Below are positions 26,212 through 35,243 of a stretch of DNA of 64,000 nucleotides, one piece after another. The notes under the pieces are model-generated. The model was not told the origin of the DNA. It made no database searches and was given only the letters and a program-made list of their open reading frames with translations. How positions within the stretch are numbered: the stretch's first letter is position 1; the number at the start of each line of letters is the position of its first letter. The stretch lies in NCBI RefSeq assembly GCF_014083945.1, contig NZ_CP046444.1, positions 2,790,001-2,854,000 on the forward strand. The letters run 5' to 3'. Position numbers and translations under genes: made by a program. Source of the DNA: Granulicella sp. 5B5 (lineage in GTDB: Bacteria; Acidobacteriota; Terriglobia; Terriglobales; Acidobacteriaceae).

Positions 26212-26603
26212 ATGAATGAAGAACAGATACGTGAAGCGCTGAATGTGCACTGGCAAGCTTCAGCAAGCGGCGATGCTGAGTTGGAGCATGACATCTATGC
26301 TGACGATGCGATTTGTGACTATCCACAGTCGGGCGAGCGAATTCTGGGCGACGGAATCTGCAGGCGTTGCGGAGTCATCATCCAGGCAAGCCATCGGGAT
26401 TCCACGTGCGGCGGATTGTGGGGGTCGGTGATCTTTGTGTCACGGAGTACACCATCACCTACCAGGGACGGTCGTCGTTCACGGTGAGCATCATGGAGTT
26501 TCGCGACGGCAAGGCTGTGCATGAGACGCAGTACTTTGCCGATCCCTTTGAGGCGCCGGCGTGGCGGAGCCAGTGGGTCCAGCGAGTAAGGGAGCCGAGT
26601 TAG
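26212..26603 (+). pseudogene. SnoaL-like/NTF2-fold protein, frameshifted
   Basis: Frame 1 from ATG 26212 (GGGAG box upstream) gives 'EALNVHWQASASGDAELEHD' 'IYADDAICDYPQSGERILG'. After about 26348 the continuation lies in another frame: 'RRNLQALRSHHPGKPSGF' then 'VTEYTITYQGRSSFTVSIME' and 'FRDGKAVHETQYFADPFEAP'. Adding one base near 26346-26350 restores a ~130-residue SnoaL-like cone-fold protein with typical ends. The stop overlaps the convergent DUF58 gene stop. Either recent decay or a sequencing slip; the second such case within 3 kb. Confidence 0.75.
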
Positions 26604-28078
26604 AGCAGGCCTTCGGCTTTGACTTCGAGGTACTTGCTGACGGCGCGGATGCCGATCTCTGCGGCGGTGGTTTCTACAACGAGGACGCCGCTGCGTTCCA
26701 TCTGGGCGATGGTCTCGCGGCGGCGTTCGAGCATCTCCTGTGCGGCGGCGGAGTGGAACATCTCGTCGCGATTGCGTGGGGTGCGCGCGGCGAGCTCTTC
26801 GAGCTCGGGGTGTTTGAGCACGACCAGCACGATAAGGTGACGGCGCACGAGTTCAGCGGCGGCGACGGCGATCTCCGGCCGGCCTGCGGAGTCGACGAGC
26901 TCGGTGATCCAGACGATCATCCCGCGGCGCTGCTGCAGGTTCTTCATCCGCGCGACGGCCTGCAGCGCGTCGGCCTCGGCGGCCTCGCTGCGGGTCTGCG
27001 AGAGCAGGTCGATGAGCAGGCGCAGGTGCGTGGGGCCGTTGCCGGGCGGCAGCAGTTGCTGGATGCCGCGGCCGTAGGCCATCATGCCGAACTTATCGCC
27101 GGAACCGTTGATGACCTGCGCGAGCATGGTGGCGGCGGTGGTGGCCTGGTCGAGCTGCGTGACGGTGAGCAGGTGGCGCGACTCGCGCTCGGTGGAGGTT
27201 TCGGCGACGAACTGCTGGCTGTCGCGCTTGAGCTCGAAGGCGGTGCGCGAGAGGCGGCCTGCGTCGATGACCATCCAGACCTGTTGGGAGCGCTCGACGG
27301 TGAACTGGCGCGTGACGAGCTTGCCGCGCCGCGCGGTGGCGGTCCAACTAATGTTGCGAAGCTCGTCGCCGGGCTGGTAGTCGCGCAGGCTGTCGAAGTC
27401 GCGGCCGACGCCGCGGAGCTGCAGCCGGCGCTTCTGCATCTCAATCTGACGCGCGCGGAGGAGATAGAAGGCGGTGCTGTCGCGGGAGTCCTCGTGCGCG
27501 GGGTAGACGCGGACGCGCTGCGGTTGAGGCTTGCTCTCGTGTGGAGTGACAGGTGTGGCGACGGCCCAGCGCTCCGCGAGCTTGAGGACTCCGCGATAGC
27601 GCAGGTAGACGCTGCCGAGCGCGAAGTCACCGCGTTGCCGCGGATAGACCGTGGTGGTGGAGAGCGCGTCTTCTCGCGGAAAGACGATGAGGCGCTGCGT
27701 GGCGGGTGTGCCGGTGAGGGAGTCATGCAGGTCGTCGAGGAGGCGCAGGTCGAGGACTTTGTCGGCGTCGAGGCGCGCGGCGAGCTCGATGCGCGTGGCT
27801 GCGCCGAGCTGTGGCGAGTCGAGGAAGGTGCGCGTGACCGTGAGGGTGTCTGGGCGCGGGAGTAGGAGCAGGTCTAAGACGATGGATATTCCCAGTAATA
27901 CATCCCATGCGCACATGAAGTAAATGTCGTGAGGATGGAAGAAAGCCGGGATCGTGAAGAGCAGGCCAATGCAGAAGAGGATCAGCGTAAGCGGCGTGAG
28001 ACCGAAGCCGAGCGCGCGGCCGAGCTTGCCTCTTGGGGCGGCGGTCGCGGTGGCGGGTTGGGGAATGAGAATTTGCAT
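26600..28078 (-). CDS. DUF58 domain membrane protein
   Basis: A 492-residue protein with two N-terminal membrane segments ('LTPLTLILFCIGLLFTIPAF', 'FMCAWDVLLGISIVLDLLLL') and the DUF58 core 'DFDSLRDYQPGDELRNISWT' 'ATARRGKLVTRQF', which resembles an incomplete von Willebrand A domain; 'VWMVIDAGR' is the first vWA strand with a weak metal site. DUF58 proteins pair with MoxR ATPases, probably as chaperone or metal-insertion systems at the membrane. It is the last gene of the five-gene minus-strand operon, 9 bases after moxR. Confidence 0.88.
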   Translation of the reverse strand: MQILIPQPATATAAPRGKLGRALGFGLTPLTLILFCIGLLFTIPAFFHPHDIYFMCAWDVLLGISIVLDLLLLPRPDTLTVTRTFLDSPQLGAATRIELAARLDADKVLDLRLLDDLHDSLTGTPATQRLIVFPREDALSTTTVYPRQRGDFALGSVYLRYRGVLKLAERWAVATPVTPHESKPQPQRVRVYPAHEDSRDSTAFYLLRARQIEMQKRRLQLRGVGRDFDSLRDYQPGDELRNISWTATARRGKLVTRQFTVERSQQVWMVIDAGRLSRTAFELKRDSQQFVAETSTERESRHLLTVTQLDQATTAATMLAQVINGSGDKFGMMAYGRGIQQLLPPGNGPTHLRLLIDLLSQTRSEAAEADALQAVARMKNLQQRRGMIVWITELVDSAGRPEIAVAAAELVRRHLIVLVVLKHPELEELAARTPRNRDEMFHSAAAQEMLERRRETIAQMERSGVLVVETTAAEIGIRAVSKYLEVKAEGLL

Positions 28079-28087
28079 GCGTGCTGC

Positions 28088-29146
28088 TTACTTGGGCACC
28101 TGCGTGGCCGCAAGCACATCGCGAATCACGCGGTCGGCGTCGATGCCTTCGAGTTCGGCTTCGGGTCGCAGGACCAGGCGGTGGCGGAGGACGGGTTGCG
28201 CGGCTTCCTTGATGTCGTCGGGGATGACGAAGTCTCGGCCTTCACGCGCGGCCAGTGCCTTGGCGACGACGAGCAGGCCGGTGCTGGCGCGGGGGCTGGC
28301 GCCGAGCGCGATCGACGGCCACTCGCGGGTACGGCGCACGACGGCCAGCAGGTAGTCGAAGATGGCCGGTTCGACGCGGACGGCGCGGATCTCGCGACGC
28401 GCGGCGGTGAGGAGCTTGAAAGGCACCGGCTCGATGGGGATGTCGGCGAGGCCGACGCCCGCATGAGTCGACAGGCCCGCGTGGTGGTGGCGTTCCAGCA
28501 CGGTGCGCTCGTCTGCAACATCGGGGTAGGGGACCTTGATCTTGAGCAGGAAACGGTCAAGCTGCGCCTCGGGCAGCGGGTAGGTGCCTTCGAACTCAAT
28601 GGGGTTTTGCGTCGCGAAGACGGTGAAGAGCTCGTCGAGTGGGTGGCGTTCGCCGTCGGAGGTGACCTGGCGCTCTTCCATAGACTCGAGCAGCGCGGCC
28701 TGCGTGCGCGGCGGCATGCGGTTGATCTCATCGGTGAGCAGGAACTGCGTGAATACGGGGCCTTTGTGGAAGGCGAACTCGCCGGTCTTTGGAGAAAAAA
28801 CATTGGTGCCGAGGATGTCGGCGGGCATCATGTCCGGTGTGCCCTGCACGCGGCGGAAGTCGAGGCCGAGGAAGCGCGCGAGGGTCTTGACGGCGAGTGT
28901 TTTGGCGACACCTGGGACGCCCTCAATTAGCGCATGGCCGCCACAGAGCATGGTCAGCAGCGCCTGCGCGATGGCCTCGTGCTGGCCGGCGATGACGCGG
29001 CCGATCTGCTCGTGGCCGCGTGCGAAGATCTCGCTGGCTGCGGCGACGGAGGAGGGCGGTGTGAGCTCCTGCTGTGCTTCTTGCGGCTGTGTTGCGTCCT
29101 GCGGGGTCTGCTCGCTGTGCCTCTGTTCCTGCATCTCTTCGCTCAT
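28088..29146 (-). CDS. MoxR family AAA+ ATPase
   Basis: A 352-residue MoxR ATPase. A low-complexity Glu/Gln-rich N-terminus (about 40 residues) precedes the AAA+ core: Walker A '[20 protein letters not shown]', Walker B '[20 protein letters not shown]', sensor 1 '[20 protein letters not shown]', and the C-terminal lid with '[19 protein letters not shown]'. The ATG at 29146 overlaps the stop of the upstream DUF4350 gene (ATGA), so translation is coupled. Works with DUF58 and the other operon products, by family knowledge as a chaperone for vWA-type partners. Confidence 0.92.
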   Translation of the reverse strand: MSEEMQEQRHSEQTPQDATQPQEAQQELTPPSSVAAASEIFARGHEQIGRVIAGQHEAIAQALLTMLCGGHALIEGVPGVAKTLAVKTLARFLGLDFRRVQGTPDMMPADILGTNVFSPKTGEFAFHKGPVFTQFLLTDEINRMPPRTQAALLESMEERQVTSDGERHPLDELFTVFATQNPIEFEGTYPLPEAQLDRFLLKIKVPYPDVADERTVLERHHHAGLSTHAGVGLADIPIEPVPFKLLTAARREIRAVRVEPAIFDYLLAVVRRTREWPSIALGASPRASTGLLVVAKALAAREGRDFVIPDDIKEAAQPVLRHRLVLRPEAELEGIDADRVIRDVLAATQVPK

Positions 29147-30438
29147 TGCTGCTCCTTCGATCCTGCGGTCTCTAACTCTTCGGTGTGGCGTGCTGCGGCG
29201 GGCGTGATGGCCTCGCGCAGGTGCTCGGCGTCTTCGCTCAGGGCCTGGGCGAGCTTGAGCGTGCTGCTCAACGATAGCTTCGCATGGGCGGCTTCCATGG
29301 CCTCGCGCAGGTGCTCCGCGATGGAAGCGGCGAGCGGCTTGGCAACGACACCGAGGCGGAGAACGATAGCGGCTTCGATCGCGTCGGGGCCGGCTTGGAT
29401 GGTCTCCGTCGCGAGGCCGACCTCCTGCGTGAGCGCGCGCTGCAGGCGCCGGCGCGCGGCTTCGGTGACGACGGCGGTGGCCTCGCCTTTTTCGTAGAGG
29501 TCGCCCATGGAGGTTGCGAACTCTACCGGCGAGCTGCGCGGCAGAGCGACGGGCATGCGGATGGGGCCGCGGCGGCGGCTGAAGCTGAAGAGCAGCAGCA
29601 CGAAGAGCAGCGCGGTCTGCAGGCTGACCCATAGGATGGGCAGGCCGTGCGTGACACTCCATTTGGTGCGGGTGACGGTGTGCATCGCCTCGTCGAAGAT
29701 GACGTCACGTGGCGGCGTATTGGTGGAGTACTGCGGGCCGTCGATGCTGGCGAGGACGAGCTTGAGCGAGGGGTCCTGCTTGAGCTCGGCGTTGACGATG
29801 GGTGTCTCGGAGGACCACCAGACGGCATCGCCCTTGCCGATATAGAACGAGACGACGACGGAGTTCTTGCCGCAGTGCTGGGCGACGCTGCCATCTTTGG
29901 TGAGAGCGTTCTTGTCGTCGGACTTCCAGCCGCCGTGATTGCTGATCTGCACATGGCTGGCGCGGGCGAGCGCGGAGTTGCCGGTGGGCTGCGTCTGGCA
30001 GAGCGACTGGAGGAGCTCGGGGCTGTCGGTTGTGCCGTTGAGCAGGCGCGCGCCGAAGTGGCCGGTGGTGAGCAGATGACCGCCGCGGTCGAAGAAGCGC
30101 TTCAACTGGGCGCGAAGCTCGGCTTCCTCGGTGGCGTCGTAGATGGGTTCGAGCAGCACGAGCGTGGTGTTGGCGGCGTCGGCGTCGGTGAGAGAGCTGT
30201 TGAGGTCGGCGAGGGACTTATTCCAGCGCGAGGTCTTGTGGCCGAGGGCCTGCAGCGTGAGATAGGCGGCCTCGGTGCCGAGCGGGCCGGCGTTGGTGCT
30301 GCGCGGCGTGGGGTCTTCGGCCTCCTGCTGCGGCGCGAGCACGGTGACGCCGACGATGAGCACAACCATAATGGCGACGAGCCAGAGGATGAGCCGCTGG
30401 TCGGTGCCGAGCTTTCTCTTCGCGACGGCTGCGCTCAC
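29143..30438 (-). CDS. DUF4350 domain membrane protein
   Basis: A 431-residue protein with an N-terminal membrane segment ('[20 protein letters not shown]'), a Rossmann-like DUF4350 domain ('[20 protein letters not shown]', '[15 protein letters not shown]') and a second membrane segment near residue 265 ('[19 protein letters not shown]'), then a cytoplasmic helical tail. Start is GTG at 30438, overlapping the DUF4129 stop (GTGA); its own stop overlaps the moxR start. This position between DUF4129 and MoxR is conserved in many genomes. Function unknown. Confidence 0.85.
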   Translation of the reverse strand: MSAAVAKRKLGTDQRLILWLVAIMVVLIVGVTVLAPQQEAEDPTPRSTNAGPLGTEAAYLTLQALGHKTSRWNKSLADLNSSLTDADAANTTLVLLEPIYDATEEAELRAQLKRFFDRGGHLLTTGHFGARLLNGTTDSPELLQSLCQTQPTGNSALARASHVQISNHGGWKSDDKNALTKDGSVAQHCGKNSVVVSFYIGKGDAVWWSSETPIVNAELKQDPSLKLVLASIDGPQYSTNTPPRDVIFDEAMHTVTRTKWSVTHGLPILWVSLQTALLFVLLLFSFSRRRGPIRMPVALPRSSPVEFATSMGDLYEKGEATAVVTEAARRRLQRALTQEVGLATETIQAGPDAIEAAIVLRLGVVAKPLAASIAEHLREAMEAAHAKLSLSSTLKLAQALSEDAEHLREAITPAAARHTEELETAGSKEQQ

Positions 30439-31262
30439 AGGCCCTCCGCAGGTGTGGGCGTGGCATCGAGACGCTCGGCTTTGAGCGAGGCGCCGATGCT
30501 GCTCGCTGTTACGAGGCCGTCGTAGAGCGCGCGCGCCTGGGTGTACTCATCGGTGGTGGTATCGCGCAGGCCGTACCAGGTGCGCTCGAAGACCTGGGTG
30601 AGGCTGCGGAGGCCGACCTGCTGCGGCGAGCCGGGACGGAGCAGGCGGACATACTCGCGCGGGGTGCGGGTGGGGTTGTGGCGCCAGGCGCGGCGCGACT
30701 CAAGCAGAACGATGGCGGCCCAGTAGAGGCAGTGCACGGCGTCGCGCCATTGTGCCTGCTGGGCGAAGGCGGCGGCGCGCTGCGACCAGTCGTCGGCTTC
30801 GCGGGAGAAGGCTTCGGCTTTGATGGCGATGCTCGTAAGGGAGACCTGCAGGCGCTGGCGGCGGAACTCGCGCAGCAGAAAGAGGAGCAGGGTGAGCGCG
30901 GCGGCACCGAAGAGCAGCCACTCCAGCAGGTGGGCGAGCCACGGCGCGGCTTTGCCGATGCGGTTGACGCGCGAGAAGATGCGGCCGATGGTGCGGGTGA
31001 GCGCGAGCTTCTTCTGGTCCCACCAGCTGCTGGCCATGTCGTGACGGAACTGCGCTTTATGGAGGACGTCGTCGGCGGCCTGGCGCGCGTGCTTGAAGTT
31101 GGCGGCCTCGTTGGCAAGTGTGGCAGGGTCGGTTGAGTTGGTGGTCAGCGGGGTTGGCTGTGGCGTGTCGAGCGCATGCGCGCGGGGGCTTGCGGCGGCT
31201 GAAAGCAGGGTGGTCAGCAGCAGCAGGCGTAGCGTGTTGCGCAGGGGTTTAGAGGCGGCCAT
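30435..31262 (-). CDS. DUF4129 domain membrane protein
   Basis: A 275-residue protein with a signal-like N-terminus (MAASKPLRNTLRLLLLTTLL), one clear membrane segment ('LEWLLFGAAALTLLLFLLR') and the C-terminal DUF4129 helix bundle 'DAVHCLYWAAIVLLESRRAW' ... 'RTPREYVRLLR' ... 'LTQVFERTWYGLRDTTTDEY'. ATG 31262 is chosen because the signal sequence begins there; it overlaps the upstream membrane-protein gene by 14 bases. Part of the MoxR operon. Confidence 0.85.
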   Translation of the reverse strand: MAASKPLRNTLRLLLLTTLLSAAASPRAHALDTPQPTPLTTNSTDPATLANEAANFKHARQAADDVLHKAQFRHDMASSWWDQKKLALTRTIGRIFSRVNRIGKAAPWLAHLLEWLLFGAAALTLLLFLLREFRRQRLQVSLTSIAIKAEAFSREADDWSQRAAAFAQQAQWRDAVHCLYWAAIVLLESRRAWRHNPTRTPREYVRLLRPGSPQQVGLRSLTQVFERTWYGLRDTTTDEYTQARALYDGLVTASSIGASLKAERLDATPTPAEGL

Positions 31263-32277
31263 CGTTTCCAATGGTGTCGGCGGGGTCGAGCGGGGGCTCG
31301 GCGAAGAGATCGGAAAGCGCTGGCGGCTCAACTGGCTGAGCGGGTGGCTCGGGGCCGAGCATCAGCAGCAGGTCGAAGCCCTCCTGGCGCACGCGCTGGT
31401 CAAAGTAGACGAGCGAGAGCCCGATGAGGCCGATGGGGATGACGACCATCTGTGCCAATGCGTTGACGATGAGGGTGACCGACTGAACGAGGTTGTGCTC
31501 CTGCAGCGGAGACTTGAGTACCACCAGCGTGAGTGGCAGTTGCAGCATGCCGGCGGTCATGGTCAGCGCCCACACGATGAGCAACACGACGAAGATGCGG
31601 CCCTTTGCGCCCTTCGTAAGGAGTTTGCTGCGGGCTATGGCGGCGCGCACGGGGGCGCCCTCAATCACGGAGGACTGGATGGCGAGCAGGTTTCGCAGCA
31701 ACGACCATATGGAGTACGGCAGTGAACAGATGCCGAGAAATACGAGCAGCCCGCCAAGCCAGGCGAGGCCCGCGCTACGCAGTCCGAGGATGATGATGAA
31801 GGCCGGTATCCAGAGCAGCGCCAGCGGCCAGAAGGCGGCGAAGCCAACCCAGAAGGCGATGCCGATGTAGCGGTACCAGCGGCCGATGGTGGCCTTGACC
31901 GCAGCCTGTGCGGAGGTGCCGTTGCCGAGGTAGACCTCGCTGAGCGCGAAGACGGTGCCGGCTTCGGTGACGGCGTAGGGTACCAGCAAAAGCAGCATCA
32001 TGATGCTGCTGCCGAGGAGTGTAGAGACATTGCCGTTTGCAAAGCCGTAGTGCGCGATGATGTGGTGGCGCACCAGCAGGTTGAGCAGCTGCAGCAACAA
32101 CGCCGTGATGGAGTAGATGGCGGCGATCCCGGCGAAGAGCCAGAAGCGCGAGCGGTAGACGGAGAAGGTGCGGTCGAGGATCTCTCCGAGTGAAAGCGGG
32201 CGGAGGTCGCGCGGGATGGGAGGCAGCGAGGGCGCTGCGATGGGAGCGGGCTGCGGCGTGTACCAGTCCTGTGCCAA
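31249..32277 (-). CDS. Multi-pass membrane protein at head of MoxR operon
   Basis: A 342-residue protein: a proline-rich start, 'RPLSLGEILDRTFSVYRSRF' 'WLFAGIAAIYSITALLL', then about five more membrane segments and an acidic proline-rich tail. The GEILDxTFxxYR motif is typical of GdpD-membrane-domain/DUF7544-like proteins that head MoxR-DUF58-DUF4129 operons. It resembles the protein at 11564-12637 in layout. No catalytic residues are seen. All five genes overlap or lie within 9 bases, so one transcript is very likely. Confidence 0.8.
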   Translation of the reverse strand: MAQDWYTPQPAPIAAPSLPPIPRDLRPLSLGEILDRTFSVYRSRFWLFAGIAAIYSITALLLQLLNLLVRHHIIAHYGFANGNVSTLLGSSIMMLLLLVPYAVTEAGTVFALSEVYLGNGTSAQAAVKATIGRWYRYIGIAFWVGFAAFWPLALLWIPAFIIILGLRSAGLAWLGGLLVFLGICSLPYSIWSLLRNLLAIQSSVIEGAPVRAAIARSKLLTKGAKGRIFVVLLIVWALTMTAGMLQLPLTLVVLKSPLQEHNLVQSVTLIVNALAQMVVIPIGLIGLSLVYFDQRVRQEGFDLLLMLGPEPPAQPVEPPALSDLFAEPPLDPADTIGNDGRL

Positions 32278-32391
32278 GTCGGTTCTCCTGTGCCGAGGGG
32301 CGTGCGCGGCGGGGTATGAGACTCGCGGCGCAGGGTTTGCCCGAAGGATAGCACCCGCGCATGAGGTTGCGCGGTATGCCGCGGGTGAAGG

Positions 32392-33285
32392 CTAACGAGG
32401 AGCGATGGGCAGGGTCTTGAGCCAGGCGAGCACGGCGGCGGAGAGCTGCAGCCGCTGGTCGGAGTAGGCGTGGTCGGTGGGGAAATGATGGGTGGTGACG
32501 TGGGTGTCGCCGTCCTTGCGCAGCGCCGCGACGAGCGCGTCGTTGAACGGGGCGAGGCCGTCGTCAGAGGTAATGATGAGCGCGGGACGGGTCTTCAGGG
32601 CTTCTGCTTTGGAGGGGAAGCGCCAGTCTTCGCGGTGCTCGAAGGTCTCGCGCGCGAGGCTTTCAGGGGTGCAGCCGGCGAGCGGGGCCATGCCTTCGGC
32701 TGCGAGGGATTTGGAGACCTCGGCTACCACCGTTGGCTCGGCCTGCGTCGGTAGGTTGGGCGGGATGCGCCCGACCATGTCCGCGGCGGAGATGAGGCCG
32801 AAGGCGGCAATGGAGGGGTCGGCGGCGGTGGCCTGCACGGTCATAAAGCCGCCCATGCTGTGGCCGATAAGGACGATCCGCGTGGGGTCGAGGCGCAGGC
32901 GTTTGGCGTTGGCGGGATCGCGCAGGTAGGCGACGGCGGAGGCGACGTCCTCGATGCCGTGCAAGAAGGAGAAGTCGCCGGGCGAGCCCCAGGAGCCGCG
33001 GTAGTTGAAGTAGAGAACATCCCAGCCGGCGCGGCGCATGTCCTGCGCGAGGTCGAGGTTGCGCTCGTTGCCGGGAAAGCCGTGCAGCAGGATGACCGCA
33101 GGGTGCGGGCCTGCGCCGGCGGCAATGTAGACGAAGGCGTTCAGCAACGCACCGCGGCTCGGAATCTGAAAGCTGTCCATGGCGGCTGCGTTGACGCGCG
33201 ACTGTGCTGCGAGCGGCAGCGTGGTTCCCAGAACACCCATGGCGGCGACTCCTGTTGCGATCGTCTTCAGCAGCTTGCTGTTCAT
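32392..33285 (-). CDS. Secreted alpha/beta hydrolase
   Basis: A 297-residue alpha/beta-hydrolase with a signal peptide (MNSKLLKTIATGVAAMGVLG, cleavage near LAAQS). 'VILLHGFPGNERNLDLAQDM' contains the oxyanion HGFPG, 'VLIGHSMGGFMTV' the nucleophile elbow with Ser, 'ITSDDGLAPFNDAL' the catalytic Asp, and 'HHFPTDHAYSD' the His. The layout is that of dienelactone-hydrolase/acetyl-esterase relatives; substrate unknown. It is divergent from the MFS transporter across a 274-base gap with no other gene. Confidence 0.87.
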   Translation of the reverse strand: MNSKLLKTIATGVAAMGVLGTTLPLAAQSRVNAAAMDSFQIPSRGALLNAFVYIAAGAGPHPAVILLHGFPGNERNLDLAQDMRRAGWDVLYFNYRGSWGSPGDFSFLHGIEDVASAVAYLRDPANAKRLRLDPTRIVLIGHSMGGFMTVQATAADPSIAAFGLISAADMVGRIPPNLPTQAEPTVVAEVSKSLAAEGMAPLAGCTPESLARETFEHREDWRFPSKAEALKTRPALIITSDDGLAPFNDALVAALRKDGDTHVTTHHFPTDHAYSDQRLQLSAAVLAWLKTLPIAPR

Positions 33286-33559
33286 GATGACGGCTCTCCG
33301 TTATTGGTTGGTATCAGCAGAGTACAAGGTCTGGGCCGGCTGCCGTGCGATTCGTTGTAACCGGCAACGTCGGAAGGCCATCGAAGGGGATAGGGTTTCC
33401 AGCAGCATACCGCAGGAACCGAGAGGTTTTTGTTCGCGAGTTGAAAAGAAAGATTGCGCTGTAATGATTGCTGCATGAATAAAGTGCTACAACATGGTGC
33501 GACCTGACTCGCAGCACGCGATGTAGCGAGCAGCGATCTGCACCGAGGAGAACGTGAAT

Positions 33560-34924
33560 ATGGGTCTGTTTTCATTTCTGGATCGTGAATACTCCGTGGC
33601 CAAGCCGGGCTATAGCCGGTGGCTTGTTCCTCCCGCAGCGCTGGCGATTCATCTGGCGATCGGGCAGGTCTACTCGTTCAGCGTCTTTGTGAAGCCGCTT
33701 TCGGACTTCAGCCAGGGCGCGGGCACACCGTGGAACCTGAAGGAGATCGGCTACATCTTCTCCTTCGCGATTGCCATCCTTGGAGTGGCCGCGGCGCTGT
33801 TCGGCAAATGGCTGGAGACTGCCGGGCCGCGCAAGGCTATGTTCGTGGCGGCAACGTGCTTTGGGCTGGGCTTCATCGTCTCGGCGTTGGGGGTGCACTG
33901 GCACTCGCTGGCGGTGATCTACATTGGCTACGGCCTGATCGGCGGCGTGGGTCTGGGGCTGGGGTACATCTCGCCGGTGTCCACGCTGATCAAGTGGTTC
34001 CCGGACCGGCCGGGCCTCTCGACCGGCCTCGCGATCATGGGCTTTGGCGGCGGCGCGATGATCGGCGCACCGCTGGCAAACAACCTAATGGCCTACTTCA
34101 GGAACTCCGGCCACAACGCCATCGCGGTGACGCTGTTCTGCATGGGCATCATCTACTTCCTGTTTATGATGTTCGGCGTGTTCATGATCCGCGTACCGGC
34201 GCCGGGTTGGAAGCCGGAGGGGTATGTGCCGTCGACGACACAATCAGCGCTGATCTCCCACCACAACGTGGATGTGAACTCCGCGATGAAGACGCCGCAG
34301 TTCTGGCTGCTGTGGATTGTGCTGTGCCTGAACGTGACGGCGGGCATCGGTATCCTGGAGTCGGCCTCGCCGATGATCCAGAACGTGTTCTCCGGCCGAG
34401 TGCTGGCGGTGGCGGCGGGCGGATTTGTCGGCCTGCTCTCGCTGTTCAACATGGTGGGCCGGTTCTTCTGGGCGTCGACTTCGGATTTGATCGGCCGCAA
34501 GCAGACGTACATGATCTTCTTCGCGCTGGGAGCAGTGCTCTACTACTTCGTGCCGAACATGCACTCACTGCCGGTGTTTGTGCTGGTCTTCGGGGTGCTC
34601 ATCAGCATGTACGGCGGTGGTTTCGCCACCATACCGGCCTACCTGAAGGACCTCTTCGGTGGCTACCATGTTTCGGCCATCCATGGACGCATACTTACAG
34701 CCTGGTCGACGGCGGGCATCGTCGGGCCGCTGATCGACAATGCCATCCTGGACCACTACAGGGAGCAGCACATTCCGCTCGCGCAGGCCTATCCGGGGAT
34801 TCTGCACATCATGGCCGGGTTGCTGGCCGTGGGGTTCGTCGCGAACCTGCTGGTCCGTCCCGTTTCCGAACGCTTCTGGCTGAAGGACGAGGTGCCCATG
34901 CCGATCGAAACTGCTACCCACTAA
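33560..34924 (+). CDS. OFA-family MFS transporter
   Basis: A 454-residue, 12-TM major facilitator with the oxalate/formate antiporter (OFA) signature 'RWLVPPAALAIHLAIGQVYS' 'FSVFVKPLS' at the N-terminus, the MFS loop 'FGKWLETAGPRKAMF' and 'GIGILESASPMIQNVF' with 'WASTSDLIGRKQTYM' in the second half. ATG 33560 is chosen with GAGGAG 9 bases upstream; GTG 33554 is possible. The substrate is probably a small carboxylate but not proven. Directly downstream is a 40-residue membrane peptide gene that recurs with this family. Confidence 0.9.
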   Translation: MGLFSFLDREYSVAKPGYSRWLVPPAALAIHLAIGQVYSFSVFVKPLSDFSQGAGTPWNLKEIGYIFSFAIAILGVAAALFGKWLETAGPRKAMFVAATCFGLGFIVSALGVHWHSLAVIYIGYGLIGGVGLGLGYISPVSTLIKWFPDRPGLSTGLAIMGFGGGAMIGAPLANNLMAYFRNSGHNAIAVTLFCMGIIYFLFMMFGVFMIRVPAPGWKPEGYVPSTTQSALISHHNVDVNSAMKTPQFWLLWIVLCLNVTAGIGILESASPMIQNVFSGRVLAVAAGGFVGLLSLFNMVGRFFWASTSDLIGRKQTYMIFFALGAVLYYFVPNMHSLPVFVLVFGVLISMYGGGFATIPAYLKDLFGGYHVSAIHGRILTAWSTAGIVGPLIDNAILDHYREQHIPLAQAYPGILHIMAGLLAVGFVANLLVRPVSERFWLKDEVPMPIETATH

Positions 34925-34958
34925 CGCCGCATCCACAAAGGCAAGGAGGAGACCAAGA

Positions 34959-35081
34959 ATGACATCCACACCGAAACCGAGTTCTGCTGCCAGCATCGCG
35001 CTGGCGTGGCTGGTCGTCATCATTCCCGCGGCGTGGGGCGTGTACCTTACGGCCATGCGCGCGGCAAACTTGTTCAAATAG
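34959..35081 (+). CDS. MFS transporter small subunit (40 residues)
   Basis: A 40-codon ORF from ATG 34959 to TAG 35081 with an excellent AAGGAGGA ribosome site 8 bases upstream, 34 bases after the OFA transporter stop. The peptide has one membrane segment, 'ASIALAWLVVIIPAAWGVYL', and ends '...AMRAANLFK'. Small proteins with this pattern (ALxWLxVxIPxxWGVYxT...A..LF) are known as the small subunit co-encoded with OFA-type transporters. It presumably binds the transporter in the inner membrane. Confidence 0.85.
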   Translation: MTSTPKPSSAASIALAWLVVIIPAAWGVYLTAMRAANLFK

Positions 35082-35243
35082 CCAGCGCGAACGACCGCTT
35101 CAGTTGTTCGTATACAAGCTGAACGGTAGTGCCGGCCGCGTGCAGATGCATGTATGCGGCCGATGCTTTATGTGTCGTGTCACGTATGTGAATCCGATGC
35201 ACACTACCGCTTAGCGCTGTTGTGCATCTGACTGATTGAAGTG

